DNA of 64,000 nucleotides, taken from positions 186,001 through 250,000 of the forward strand of contig NZ_JAUSYV010000002.1 in assembly GCF_030817055.1 (NCBI RefSeq). Reading direction: 5' to 3'. The notes below the pieces were generated by a model. The model was not told where the DNA came from. It saw only the letters and a program-made list of their open reading frames with translations, and did not search any database. This DNA is from Bacillus sp. V2I10 (GTDB lineage: Bacteria > Bacillota > Bacilli > Bacillales > Bacillaceae). Shown here piece after piece: positions 25,762 to 34,818 of this stretch (positions within the stretch are counted from its first letter, which is position 1; each line of letters opens with the position of its first letter). The translations under genes and the position numbers were made by a program.

Positions 25762-26947
25762 TTAACCCCTTCCTAAAATTTTCTTTGAAAGAGAGACAAA
25801 AATACGAACTCCATACTCCAAAGATTCCTCATCAATGTCAAAACGCGGGTGATGGTGTGGATGAACAATTCCTTTCTTCGCATTTCCCGCTCCTACAGGA
25901 ATAAAACAGCCAGGTGCTTTTTCCAAGTAGGCGGAAAAATCTTCTCCTCCCATTGCCCCTTCTCCATAGAGAACAAATTCGCTACCAAACTCTTCGGTAA
26001 TGCATCCTTCCACGATTTTGGTTAAGTCAGCATCATTAAAAACGGTACTGTAGCCGTAATGATATTGAAATTCATAAGAGCCGCCGTGAGCTTGTGTAAC
26101 CCCTTTTGCGATTCGTTCAATTAACGAAATGGCTTGCTCTCTCACTTTCGGACTAAAGGACCTGACGGAACCACCAATTTGAACAAATTCCGGAATCACA
26201 TTTTTGGCGCTGCCAGCTTGAAGCGTGGTCGTAGAAATGACTAATTTTTCTTTTGGATCCAAATTTCTCGAGACGATCTGCTGAAGATTTGTAATGAACT
26301 GAGCAGTCATAACGATTGGATCAATGGAATTTTCAGGCTCTGATGAGTGTCCGCCTTTACCGATAATTTTTAGATCAAACATATCCGAGTTTGCCGTAAC
26401 CGGTCCATAGACAATGCCAATTTTGCCTATAGGCAGTGTCGACATAAGGTGGATTCCGACAATATAATCGACATCATCGACAACTCCTGCTTTTCACTAA
26501 TTCCTGTGCACCGCCAGGCGGCAGCTCTTCCGCATGCTGAAAAATAAATCTGACTTCTCCTTTGATCTCATCCTTCATTTGTGTTAAGACTTTTGCGGCA
26601 CCAAGCAGCATGGCTGTATGTCCGTCATGACCACAGGCATGCATGACTCCAAAATTTCCCGAAGTATAGTCCATATTATTTTCTTCATGGATGGGAAGAG
26701 CATCCATATCCGCACGCAGACCTAAAACTTTTCCCGGCTGGCTTCCCATTAGTGAAGCGACCACGCTCGTTTTGGTTGGTCGGGTTACTGTTAGTCCGCC
26801 AAATGATATAAGCTCATCATAGACAAACTGGGAGGTTTTTTCTTCTTGAAAGGACAATTCAGGATTTTGATGAAGATATCTTCGCCAGTTCCTTACGGTG
26901 TCCTTAACAGCAGCTATCATTTGACCTTCTAAACTTGTATGAAACAT
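25762..26947 (-). pseudogene. Second M20 amidohydrolase, broken by one inserted base
   Basis: Two frames together give a full-length homologue of the next gene. The N-terminal part (ATG 26947) has LRADMDALPI, MHACGHDGHTAM and QHAEELPPGGA; the C-terminal part has GKGGHSSEPENSIDP and HPHHHPRFDIDE. The break is in a run of four A (T on the plus strand, 26491-26494): with three, the frame would read ELVKAGVVDDVDYIVGIHLM across the gap. The two copies are clearly paralogous and adjacent, so a tandem duplication. This could be a true pseudogene or a homopolymer read error. It is the first gene of the operon, so a polar effect is possible. Confidence 0.85.
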
Positions 26948-27198
26948 TCTTTCACCCCTAGTATTTAGAATAATTAATTTTTTCAGAAAATAATTTTCGG
27001 TTAATTTAGCATAGCATTTTCTTTGTACTCAAAAGTAATAAATAATTTTTATATCCTCTAAAAGACTATATAATGCGTTTTTCTGGGCCATAGAAACTAT
27101 TTATGGGATAATTTACACCAATCATTCGTATTGAGCACATAGAAAAATTATTATAAAATCTATAAAAAGATAGAATATTCTATCAAAGGAGTGTTTGA

Positions 27199-28149
27199 AT
27201 GGATTTACAAGGTCTGGAGTCTTTTTTAACAGTTGCTCAGAAAAAAAGTATTTCCAAAGCTGCCGCTTATCTTCACATAACTCAGCCTACATTAAGTACG
27301 CGGATTCGGAAATTGGAAAAAGATCTTGGTTTTCAGCTGCTGGAAAGAAGTTGGGAAGGGATAAAGCTATCCAAACAGGGCCAATACTTTTTACCCTATG
27401 TTGTACACATTCTTCACGAATTAAGTAATGCTTCAACCGTAATAAAGGACTTTCATGACCTTGTCTCTAAAACGCCCGTTCAAGAAGTAAGCAAGCATAA
27501 TGAGTGTTTACGAATAGGAATCAACCTATGGCTTGCTCCCGTTTTTACCAATGCCATTATTACCGAGCTTAGCCAACACTTTCCACACCTCGAATTTAGT
27601 TTTATTACTCGTCCGACAAATACGTTAAAAGAATTGATGGAATATGATGAGATTCATATGGCCATTTATTATCAAAATGAGAAAAGAACCAGGCATTTTA
27701 GCCAGGTTCTGTTTAAAGATGAGATGGTGCTTTTATGTTCGAATGAGGATTGGAATATGATTGGCAAGGATATCAATAATATCAATAATATCATGTATTT
27801 AAACAAGCCCTACTTACTTTTTGATAATCCTGTAATAGCCAACAATACTAAATTCATCAACACTTTAAGGAGCAGATTAAATATTCAAAAGTGTCGAATG
27901 GTGGATCATGTCAATGTCATGCTTAGTTTGGTTACTTCCAATAAAGGATACAGCGTATTGCCGAAAACTGGTTTACACCAATTGGGAGATTTAACCTCCC
28001 TTCCAGTAAAAACAGTTCCATTAGGGAATTCATTTCCAAGTATTGATATTCATTTGGAATATGATATAAACTCACCACTTATTACGCCTATAAAATCTAT
28101 TGAAAAGATGTTATTAACTTCTTCGTTTGAGACTGAATTTGCTAGTTAA
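27199..28149 (+). CDS. LysR-family transcriptional regulator
   Basis: This 316-residue regulator has an N-terminal winged helix (MDLQGLESFLTVAQKKSISK then AAAYLHITQPTLSTRIRKLE, residues 1-40) and a periplasmic-binding-protein-like effector domain from about residue 95. It is divergent from the amidohydrolase operon across 251 bases and is the likely activator of that operon, with the acylated substrate or product as inducer. GGAGTG lies 8 bases before the ATG. The effector domain has few Cys, so redox sensing is unlikely. Confidence 0.85.
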   Translation: MDLQGLESFLTVAQKKSISKAAAYLHITQPTLSTRIRKLEKDLGFQLLERSWEGIKLSKQGQYFLPYVVHILHELSNASTVIKDFHDLVSKTPVQEVSKHNECLRIGINLWLAPVFTNAIITELSQHFPHLEFSFITRPTNTLKELMEYDEIHMAIYYQNEKRTRHFSQVLFKDEMVLLCSNEDWNMIGKDINNINNIMYLNKPYLLFDNPVIANNTKFINTLRSRLNIQKCRMVDHVNVMLSLVTSNKGYSVLPKTGLHQLGDLTSLPVKTVPLGNSFPSIDIHLEYDINSPLITPIKSIEKMLLTSSFETEFAS

Positions 28150-28220
28150 CACAAATAATTAATATTTTCACCAGAACCATTATTTACATAATAGAAACTT
28201 TAGGAAGTAAGCATATTTAA

Positions 28221-28246
28221 AACCCCCTTGGTGTCTAAAGGGGTTC
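28221..28246 (+). terminator. Terminator of the lysR gene
   Basis: The stem AACCCCCTT / AAGGGGTT with a GGTGTCTA-like loop lies about 70 bases after the stop codon; the U-tract is weak. Confidence 0.5.
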
Positions 28247-28249
28247 AAC

Positions 28250-28718
28250 ATGCCCAAATCCACCATTTATGAAGGGTTTTATACATGGTTGATAAATCAA
28301 AGTTTTGGCTTCTGAAGAAGCCTAACAGCTGTATGAAATCCCATTTTTTATACAACCATTTATTCAACTAAATGGCCCGATTGTTCAGTAAGCAAGTTTA
28401 ACAAAATCTGTATAAATATTTATGACTATACAGTTTCTCTCTGAGAAATGATTCAAAAAGATTAATAAATATACTGCCGAAAAATACATCAATTAAATGC
28501 CAGAAACAATTTCAGTTGTAGCCTTGAAATAAAGTTTGATTAAATTAACTCTATAAACCTTGATAAAAGAGCAAATAGAAAGAGCATGTTTTGAAAAAGT
28601 TTGATCAAAATAAGCTCTTAATATATTCAAGTGAATCAGTCTTTTATAAAACAGTTTGATAATTTCTGTGATCCTTATTCAATTAAAGCGCCCGATTGTT
28701 GAATAAGAATGCTTCTTT
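28250..28718. other. Intergenic region with two dispersed elements
   Basis: No gene is seen. Copies of the 33-bp element lie at about 28361-28393 (TTATTCAACTAAATGGCCCG then ATTGTTCAGTAAG) and 28675-28707 (TTATTCAATTAAAGCGCCCG then ATTGTTGAATAAG), the latter being the best consensus copy in the window. Confidence 0.6.
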
Positions 28719-29170
28719 TTAGCCTCCGTCAATTACTCCGTATCTATTTTGTTTTCCCATCCAAGAACTAGCATCACGCCACTTTAGACTCTTGGAAGAA
28801 ATCCAGCTATTAGTGCCAAGTGTATAATCTTTGGGTTCCCAATCATAGTCATCAGCCCAATAAAATAAACCTTTTTGTAAAATCAGTTTTGCATCATAAA
28901 TGATTGAATCGTAATTAATTGGACTTGGAACGATGTGAAATTGGGTTACACCTTCAAATAATAACTCAATTGCAGAAGGGTCACGAAACTGCCTTTGGAA
29001 ATGTATTCGTACATTAATATCGAGTTGGGTGACATACCCATCGATAAATTTTCATCAACATAACTCTCAGTCCACATATATAATTCCTTTAAACAACTAT
29101 CATGAAATCTACTAAATTTGTCCAAAAGTTTTTCAATATCTTTACTATCTTTAACTTCTATCCAATCCAT
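28719..29170 (-). pseudogene. Unrecognised gene with one frameshift
   Basis: From the ATG at 29170 the protein starts MDWIEVKDSKDIEKLLDKFS then RFHDSCLKELYMW. After ...SYVDENLS the frame should shift near 29045 to continue DGYVTQLDINVRIHFQRQF then RDPSAIELLFEGVTQFHIVP and on to WEPKDYTLG and NRYGVIDGG, ending at 28719. Joined, it is about 150 residues of compact alpha/beta protein with many aromatic residues and no signal peptide. The size and style resemble small immunity-type or housekeeping proteins of Bacillus, but no family is recognised. A one-base insertion is the simplest explanation. Confidence 0.55.
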
Positions 29171-29326
29171 CGGATACCACCCACTTATTAGGTATTCTTT
29201 TCACATTAAATAATAGGACTCCATCAGTTAGATAAATATGGAAAATCAACATTTCAATTTACAGGAATTTTAGATGATGTAATAAGTGGGTTTTTCCATT
29301 CCATTCGATGATACATTGCTCTACAC

Positions 29327-29712
29327 CTAAAACGGCTGTTCTGGTTTCGTGATTTGCTTATGAATCCATTCCTTAATTGAAGGCAATATCTCATTATTAA
29401 ATTGAATATTTGCCATTTGGGGATAGAGGTCTTGGGGTATTGGATAGAAACTAATATTTATTTTTTTATCTCTGTTACAGGAAATCGATGCTACTACAGT
29501 ACCTTTAAGTTGTGGTGGGCGTGAACATCGACTATCAAATTCAAATTTTCTTTTTTGACCAAAAGAAATATAAATATCTTCTTCTTTGGATAAATTAAAC
29601 TTAATTTGCTGTTTATTGTTGCGTAAGTTTCTAATTTGTTGAGATTTCGATAAAAACCATCCTCAATTCCCCACCCCCATAAATTGTGACAACAATTAAT
29701 AGTCCACCTCAT
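29327..29712 (-). pseudogene. Unrecognised gene with a frameshift in a T5 run
   Basis: The ATG at 29712 starts MRWTINCCHNLWGWGIEDGF. After that the T5 tract near 29654 shifts the frame, and the continuation reads LSKSQQIRNLRNNKQQIKFN then LSKEEDIYISFGQKRKFEFD, ending ...IKEWIHKQITKPEQPF at 29327. The joined product is about 128 residues, soluble, with CSRPPQLKGTVVASISC as a possible core. No family is recognised. It lies next to another frameshifted unknown gene on the same strand. Confidence 0.45.
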
Positions 29713-29850
29713 TTTATTTATTCCCTGCTTAATACTCTTATTGAAGTAATCTGCCTGTTAGTACAACAAGCAAAAAAAAATCGCCGCAGCTAAAATGGAC
29801 CGCCCATTTTTTTATAACTTATCTAAAAGACTATTAACCCTATATAAAAA

Positions 29851-29870
29851 GGCTAGTCGATTGACTAGCC
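29851..29870 (-). terminator. Terminator of the MFS pump gene
   Basis: The perfect stem GGCTAGTC / GACTAGCC (loop GATT) is followed on the minus strand by a U-rich tail (TTTTTATA). It lies 50 bases after the MFS stop codon. Confidence 0.75.
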
Positions 29871-29920
29871 AAATTGTGTAAACAAAATGCAAAGATAACG
29901 ATTTAAGACTCCCAATTTGA

Positions 29921-31111
29921 TCAAGCTCGCTTTTGTGCCGCAAAATCTTGGTTGACTACCTTTTTATTATTTAAGAAACGTGATAATCCCAATGTTGTAA
30001 TACTTGCAAACACAACACTTAACGCACTGAACCATGTAATTGAAGTTAATGATATTTGCCCCACAATTACTCCACCTAAACCTGCACCAAAAGCAAAACC
30101 TAATTGCATCATGGATTGGTTCAGACCCAGCAACACATCTGAGGATTCAGGTGATATCGTTGCTAAATTATATTGCTGAGTTGCACCTGATGACCAGGCT
30201 GCAAATGACCAGACTGTCAATATAATAAATACTGCAATATTTGAATGTGATATGAATGAAAGCACGACTAAAGATGTTACGTTTACAAGTAACCCTCTTT
30301 TTAATGTGAAAATTACGCCTTTTTTATCTGCCCTTAAGCCACCTAGTTTAGAACCAAATAAGCTTGCAACTCCAAGAACAAGAAAAGTAATGCTTAAAAG
30401 ATGATCACTCATACCTACAGTATTTACAAGGAATGGAGATAAATAAGTAAAAATAATCGCGTACCCTGTCATTAAAAAGAAGGTGATTGATAATGCTAAA
30501 GCAATTTTTGGTTTTTTGAACATAGCAATTTGTCTCGTTAAAGGGATTGAAGCATCACCATTCATTTTTGGTATTGTATTTATAACAATAAAAATGACAA
30601 ATAAAACTAATAATGCGATACCGATAAATACAAATTTCCAGCCATACGTAGATGTAATAAAACGTCCAATAGGAACGCCAATGATTAATGATGCGGTAAA
30701 TCCCATGACAACTGTTGCAATTGAACTTGCCTTTTTATTAGCAGGGGCAATCTTTGCTGCGATACTTAAAACTGTAACGACTGCTACACCTGTACTTAAA
30801 GCCATAATAATGCGAGCAATCATAAATAATCCATACCCTGGTACAATCACTGAAAGTAAATTTCCTACAATAAAAACAAATAACGTATAGATCAGTAATT
30901 TACGTCTTTCCATTTTAGACGTTAATACCATTAATATAGGTGTACCGATTGCATAGGCTAATGAAAAGGCTGTAATTAATTGACCAGCCGCTCCAATTGA
31001 CACTCCTAGAGCATCTGCCATTTTATCCAAAATACCTGAGATGATGTATTGTGAAGTACCAACTAAAAAACTTATCAATGCTAAAATATAAATCTTTGCT
31101 GTATTTGACAT
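29921..31111 (-). CDS. MFS efflux pump (DHA1 family)
   Basis: This 396-residue protein has 12 predicted membrane segments. MSNTAKIYILALISFLVG starts the first helix; ATG 31111 is chosen because GAGGAG lies about 10 bases upstream. Loop 2-3 holds the MFS motif as LTSKMERRKLL, and loop 8-9 has GSKLGGLRADKKG. It resembles AraJ/YdhP-type drug or sugar exporters. It belongs to the electrophile/drug-response cluster: a dyad related to the one upstream of the arsR genes lies 40-60 bases before its start, so ArsR control is likely. The substrate is unknown. Confidence 0.75.
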   Translation of the reverse strand: MSNTAKIYILALISFLVGTSQYIISGILDKMADALGVSIGAAGQLITAFSLAYAIGTPILMVLTSKMERRKLLIYTLFVFIVGNLLSVIVPGYGLFMIARIIMALSTGVAVVTVLSIAAKIAPANKKASSIATVVMGFTASLIIGVPIGRFITSTYGWKFVFIGIALLVLFVIFIVINTIPKMNGDASIPLTRQIAMFKKPKIALALSITFFLMTGYAIIFTYLSPFLVNTVGMSDHLLSITFLVLGVASLFGSKLGGLRADKKGVIFTLKRGLLVNVTSLVVLSFISHSNIAVFIILTVWSFAAWSSGATQQYNLATISPESSDVLLGLNQSMMQLGFAFGAGLGGVIVGQISLTSITWFSALSVVFASITTLGLSRFLNNKKVVNQDFAAQKRA

Positions 31112-31147
31112 GTGAAATTTTCTCCTCAATATCACTATTAATTTCTA

Positions 31148-31172
31148 TATTTCTATAAAAACTGAAATAATA
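31148..31172. promoter_or_regulatory. ArsR-type dyad upstream of the MFS pump
   Basis: TATTTCTATA then AAAACTGAAATAATA. The dyad (ATTTC...GAAAT) matches the motif at 32349, 32691 and 34461. Confidence 0.5.
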
Positions 31173-31217
31173 TACAAAATGAAAGAATCTATATAAGCTT
31201 CATTCTATTCTAGTGCT

Positions 31218-32318
31218 TTAAATTAATGTACTATGATGCTTCTTACTATCGTATTCTTCCAATTCTTTACCATTTTTTAAACGATGAATAAAATCAGGAT
31301 TAGAAATTAATGGACGTCCGAAAGCAGCGACATCAATTATTCCTTCTTCAATCGCCTGATTCGCCATTTCTGGATTTAATGTACCTACCCCAATAATGAC
31401 ACCGTCCCAGTATTTTCGGACTAATTGATGCATCGTTTTTCCATTTGCAAGCACTCGATCAAATTGCATAATAGATGGGTGAACCATTGTTGCACCCGCT
31501 TCCTTAAATGCCTCAACAAATGTACGAATAGCCATTTCTGGATCTTCCCACATGTAATTTGGTATATCTGTTTTATGAGCAGAGAATCGGATCATTGTTC
31601 GTTCTGTACCGATTGCGTCGATAACTGCTTTAATTACTTCCTTCATGAACGTTAATCTTTGAGCAAGGTCACCACCATATTCGTCTGTACGATGATTTGT
31701 TATATCTGAATTAAATTGGTCAATTAAGTATCCGTGGGCACCGTTAATTTCCACACCATCAAAACCTGCTGCTATTGCATTTTTCGCAGCTTGCGCAAAT
31801 TGATTGATTACTTCATTAATATCTTCAATTGTCATTTCTTCAGGAACATCATATGGCTTACGGAAACGAGAGACAAGGCCTTCAGCGGGAATAGCTGATG
31901 GTGCTTGAGGAGGCAGATTTCCAGCAAGATCGTTATGAGATAAACGACCAACATGCCATATTTGAGCGATCATTGTTCCTCCCTCTTTATGCACAGCATC
32001 AGTCACTTTTTTCCATCCCTTTATTTGTTCATCTGAATAAATGCCTGGAATTCCAGGATAGCCTTTTCCACGAGGACTAATGATCGTTCCTTCTGAAATG
32101 ATTAAACCAACTCCATCGGCAGCACGTTTTCGGTAATATTCAACAATATCCTCTCCTACTACCCCCGTTTGATCGTCTGCAAAGGTTCTTGTTAATGGTG
32201 CCATTGCGATACGAGAGCGTAAATTCCAAGCTCCGATTTTTATCGGTTCGAACAATTTACTTTCTAAACCATTTTTTAAATTTCCCCAAGAATTTGTTTC
32301 TTTGCTAATTTGACCCAT
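31218..32318 (-). CDS. Old Yellow Enzyme family NADH:flavin oxidoreductase
   Basis: This 366-residue FMN-dependent ene-reductase has a TIM barrel that starts LFEPIKIGAWNLRSRIAMAP. It contains the substrate-binding AQIWHVGRLSH, the FMN motif FDGVEINGAHGYLIDQF and GVGTLNPEMANQAIEEG before AAFGRPLISNPDF. By family it reduces the C=C bond of quinones, enones and nitro compounds. GGAGG lies 7 bases before ATG 32318, so the longer start is not used. It is directly upstream of the MFS gene on the same strand, and a shared dyad lies before it. Confidence 0.85.
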   Translation of the reverse strand: MGQISKETNSWGNLKNGLESKLFEPIKIGAWNLRSRIAMAPLTRTFADDQTGVVGEDIVEYYRKRAADGVGLIISEGTIISPRGKGYPGIPGIYSDEQIKGWKKVTDAVHKEGGTMIAQIWHVGRLSHNDLAGNLPPQAPSAIPAEGLVSRFRKPYDVPEEMTIEDINEVINQFAQAAKNAIAAGFDGVEINGAHGYLIDQFNSDITNHRTDEYGGDLAQRLTFMKEVIKAVIDAIGTERTMIRFSAHKTDIPNYMWEDPEMAIRTFVEAFKEAGATMVHPSIMQFDRVLANGKTMHQLVRKYWDGVIIGVGTLNPEMANQAIEEGIIDVAAFGRPLISNPDFIHRLKNGKELEEYDSKKHHSTLI

Positions 32319-32348
32319 ACATTTTCCTCCGTTCATTTCGGTTATTCG

Positions 32349-32374
32349 TTATTTCTATAAATACTGAAATTTAA
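32349..32374. promoter_or_regulatory. ArsR-type dyad upstream of the OYE gene
   Basis: TTATTTCTATA then AATACTGAAATTTAA, 31-56 bases before the OYE start. Best copy of the shared motif. Confidence 0.55.
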
Positions 32375-32398
32375 ATTAAAATTATTCCGCTTTGAAAT

Positions 32399-32662
32399 TT
32401 AAAACAAAGCGGGAGCGTATTGTGCAAGGACTTCTCGTTGTAAACTGTAATATCTGAAGGTTCCCTCTCTACGAACTGCTAATAATCCGCATTCGAGTAA
32501 TGGTTTTAAATGATGCGTCAATGTTGAATTGGCAGGGATTTTTAATTGATTTGCCATTTCCAGGCAAGCTAACTCTGATTGTTGAGCAAGTAATTTTACG
32601 ATTTGTAAACGAGTCGATTCACCTAGTGCCTTATAGACTTTTACTGCAATATCATCATTCAC
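32399..32662 (-). CDS. ArsR-family repressor (copy 1)
   Basis: This winged-helix regulator of about 87 residues starts at a GTG (32662) with AAGGAGG 9 bases upstream; the preceding in-frame residues are leader DNA shared with copy 2. It has VYKALGESTRLQIVKLLAQQ and LKIPANSTLTHHLKPLLECG (the recognition helix), then the wing AVRREGTFRYYSLQ. There is no metal-binding ELCVCDL motif; Cys in SELACLEM and LLECGLL could sense electrophiles. Its C-terminus (QYAPALF) differs from that of copy 2. The four shared dyads suggest it controls the OYE, MFS and nitroreductase genes and itself. Confidence 0.8.
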   Translation of the reverse strand: MNDDIAVKVYKALGESTRLQIVKLLAQQSELACLEMANQLKIPANSTLTHHLKPLLECGLLAVRREGTFRYYSLQREVLAQYAPALF

Positions 32663-32925
32663 CACTAAAAACCTCCTTTCAGCAATTCTTATTTTAGTAT
32701 TTATAGAAATATTGTAATTAATCAGAGATGCTCTGTCAAGAGAATGCTTTTCCATTTTTTAATTCAAAGGCTGTTTTCTTAATTTAAGAATGTGATTGTG
32801 ATTTCCACTTCATGATGCTCGCTTCTAAATAAAATAATTATATTAAAATATTTTTTAGTCTTCTGCACTTTAGTCTAATTATCTTTTTTAACAATATTTT
32901 CAATCTTTTTCTTTTCCAATACAAT
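32416..32925. repeat. Direct repeat, copy 1 (arsR plus upstream DNA)
   Basis: This stretch of about 510 bp is nearly identical to 34188-34699, an offset of about 1772 bases. It covers most of arsR and roughly 260 bp of its upstream non-coding DNA, beginning at GTATTGTGCAAGGACTTCTC and ending near TTTCAATCTTTTTCTTTTC. Confidence 0.8.
32691..32714. promoter_or_regulatory. ArsR-type dyad upstream of arsR copy 1
   Basis: ATTTTAGTATTT then ATAGAAATATTG, inverted relative to the OYE copy. It lies 30-50 bases before the GTG start and probably mediates autoregulation. Confidence 0.5.
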
Positions 32926-32930
32926 TAACC

Positions 32931-33298
32931 TTAACTAACGTATTTTCCAATACTGCTTTCATTGTTATTGTCGTGAATGCCGCATGTATCACCACCATAC
33001 GTACCGTTAGCATTTAATCCTAACCAACGTTTTCCTAATGGGTTGCGAGGATCGCCCCCAGGAGTATGTCCCGTATAGTAAGGACGATTTTTAATTTTGT
33101 TCACGACTTTAAAAATGCCCACAGATGTTTTATCCCACGTTTTCCCGTTGCTACTGGATCAACCATTTCAATATAACCATTATAAAAATACGGAAGCTTG
33201 TTGTAGTACTTGTTAATAATGATTAAATCTTGATTCGCTGGTTTATTTGCAGCTTCTGTTTTCCCCTCATTTACTCCACATAATGCGACAATCAGCAA
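32931..33298 (-). pseudogene. L,D-transpeptidase (YkuD) remnant, frameshifted and truncated
   Basis: Two frames join into one protein: signal-like MLIVALCGVNEGKTEAANKP, then DLIIINKYYNKLPYFYNGYI and EMVDPVATGK, then after a one-base loss in an A-run near 33145, KTWDKTSVGIFKVVNKIKNR, PYYTGHTPGGDPRNPLGKRW and GGDTCGIHDNNNESSIGKYVS. This is the YkuD cell-wall cross-linking domain. It stops at KYVS just before the expected GC(I)RM motif, so the catalytic Cys is missing. With a frameshift and loss of the active site it is certainly non-functional. Confidence 0.85.
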
Positions 33299-33454
33299 CC
33301 AAAGTTAAAAACCCTGACGGGTTTATCAAGAAAGCGAATTGTTGGATTACGGAGTCAAAATTGCAGCTCCCGTGATAAGATGGGTTAGGGTCAACAATTT
33401 TAGGGGAAATAAAAATGTGGAAGCAGACTGAGGTTTTCGCTGTTTTTATAAAAA

Positions 33455-33480
33455 ATAGGATGGTTAGTCAACCATCCTAT
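33455..33480 (-). terminator. Terminator of the nitroreductase gene
   Basis: The arms ATAGGATGGTT and AACCATCCTAT are perfectly complementary around a 4-base loop AGTC. On the minus strand the stem is followed by TTTTTTATAAA. It begins 14 bases after the stop. Confidence 0.85.
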
Positions 33481-33493
33481 TTACCTTACCTAT

Positions 33494-34162
33494 TTACCTT
33501 GCCCATTGAACCACTTGGTCGAGGCTTCTTCTTGTTTTTTCACGTTTTGGCTCATGAATTCTATAGCCGAATGCCACCATAACGGAGACATCAAACTTGC
33601 CATCTTCAAGAAATCCTTCATTTTTCAAAATGTCATGCACCTGATCGTAGTTGAAACCTTCAATTGGGCAGGAATCAATTCCGATTTGAGCTGCAGCTGT
33701 CATCATATTACCGAGGGGGATATACGTTTGTTTACTTGCCCAGTCAAATAAGTAACGCTCGTTTTCCAATAGACGGAAATCCTCTTGGAACGTTTTCAGT
33801 CCATGAATCATTTGTTCTAAAACGTCTTCCGGCATTTTTTGGACATTTTTATAAATGTCTAAAATATAGTCAGAGTCGTAGCGCACATCTGTACGAGCAA
33901 GAAGGATGACGAAATGGCTTGCTGTTGGCAGCTGTCTTTGTGCACCCCAAGAAACGGCTTTTAATTTTTGTTTCAATTCCTCATTTTCGACCACTAAAAA
34001 TTTCCACGGCTCAGACCCGATTGAACTTGGAGATAAGCGGCCAGTTTCTAAAATGAATTCAAAATCTTCATCGGAAATCCGTTTTGTCGGATCGAATTCT
34101 TTTGTAGCATAACGAAATTGATATGCCTTTAGAATTTCTTGTTTTTTATCTATGTTGTTCAT
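33494..34162 (-). CDS. NAD(P)H-dependent nitroreductase (NfsB-like)
   Basis: This 222-residue FMN-dependent oxidoreductase has FMN-phosphate contacts in QFRYATKEFD, active-site region LETGRLSPSSIGSEPWKFLV, YIPLGNMMTAAAQIGIDSCPIEG, and C-terminal VAFGYRIHEPKREKTRRSLD. It reduces nitroaromatics and quinones by two electrons. The start overlaps the end of arsR copy 2 by 17 bases, with GAAAGGTG 8 bases upstream, so repressor and enzyme are coupled. It belongs to the same stress-response set as the OYE and MFS genes. Confidence 0.85.
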   Translation of the reverse strand: MNNIDKKQEILKAYQFRYATKEFDPTKRISDEDFEFILETGRLSPSSIGSEPWKFLVVENEELKQKLKAVSWGAQRQLPTASHFVILLARTDVRYDSDYILDIYKNVQKMPEDVLEQMIHGLKTFQEDFRLLENERYLFDWASKQTYIPLGNMMTAAAQIGIDSCPIEGFNYDQVHDILKNEGFLEDGKFDVSVMVAFGYRIHEPKREKTRRSLDQVVQWAR

Positions 34163-34433
34163 CTATATACACACCTTTCGAAAAATCGTATTGTGCAAGG
34201 ACTTCTCGTTGTAAACTGTAATATCTGAAGGTTCCCTCTCTGCGAACTGCTAATAATCCGCAATCGATTAATGGTTTTAAATGATGCGTCAATGTTGAAT
34301 TGGCAGGGACTTTTAATTGATTTACCATTTCCATGCAAGCTAACTCTGATTGTTGAGCAAGTAATTTTACGATTTGTAAACGAGTCGATTCACCTAGTGC
34401 CTTATAGACTTTTACTGCAATATCATTATTCAC
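34146..34433 (-). CDS. ArsR-family repressor (copy 2)
   Basis: A 95-residue paralogue of the arsR copy 1.8 kb away, with the same GTG start context (AAGGAGG) and nearly the same DNA-binding helices (LKVPANSTLTHHLKPLIDCG). Differences include Cys to Met/Val changes in the first helix region (SELACMEMVNQL) and a new tail QYDFSKGVYIDEQHR, created where the duplicated DNA joins the nitroreductase gene. It probably represses its own operon through the dyad at 34461-34488. Cross-talk with copy 1 is likely given the conserved recognition helix. Confidence 0.8.
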   Translation of the reverse strand: MNNDIAVKVYKALGESTRLQIVKLLAQQSELACMEMVNQLKVPANSTLTHHLKPLIDCGLLAVRREGTFRYYSLQREVLAQYDFSKGVYIDEQHR

Positions 34434-34699
34434 CGTTAAAAACCTCCTTTCAGTTATTCTTATTTCAGTATTTCTATAAATATTGTAATTAATTAGAGGT
34501 GCTCTGTCAAGAATGTGCTTTTCCATTTTTTAATTCAAAGGCTGTTTTCTTAATTTAAGAATGTGATTGTGATTTCCACTTCATGATGCCCTCTTCTAAA
34601 TAAAAAAATTATATTAAAATAACCTTTAGTCTTCCGTACTTTAGTCTAACTATCTTTTTTAACAATAATTTTCAATCTTTTTCTTTTCAAATACAATTT
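34188..34699. repeat. Direct repeat, copy 2 (arsR plus upstream DNA)
   Basis: Second copy of the 32416-32925 repeat. The upstream non-coding part is conserved as well (AATTCAAAGGCTGTTTTCTT, ATGTGATTGTGATTTCCACT). Confidence 0.8.
34461..34488. promoter_or_regulatory. ArsR-type dyad upstream of arsR copy 2
   Basis: TATTTCAGTATTTC then TATAAATATTGTAA, same orientation and place as in copy 1. Confidence 0.5.
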
Positions 34700-34785
34700 A
34701 TTTCTTTAGAGTTTTTCACTAAAATAAAATAACGCACATCAGGTTAAATAAATATAAGAACAAATAGTCACCAAAACATAAAGAC

Positions 34786-34818
34786 TGTATCAATGATTAC
34801 CAAGTAATCATTGATACA
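34786..34818 (-). terminator. Terminator of the fabF gene
   Basis: The perfect 15-bp stem TGTATCAATGATTAC / GTAATCATTGATACA has a CAA loop. It lies about 110 bases past the fabF stop codon; the minus-strand tail is U-poor. Confidence 0.6.
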
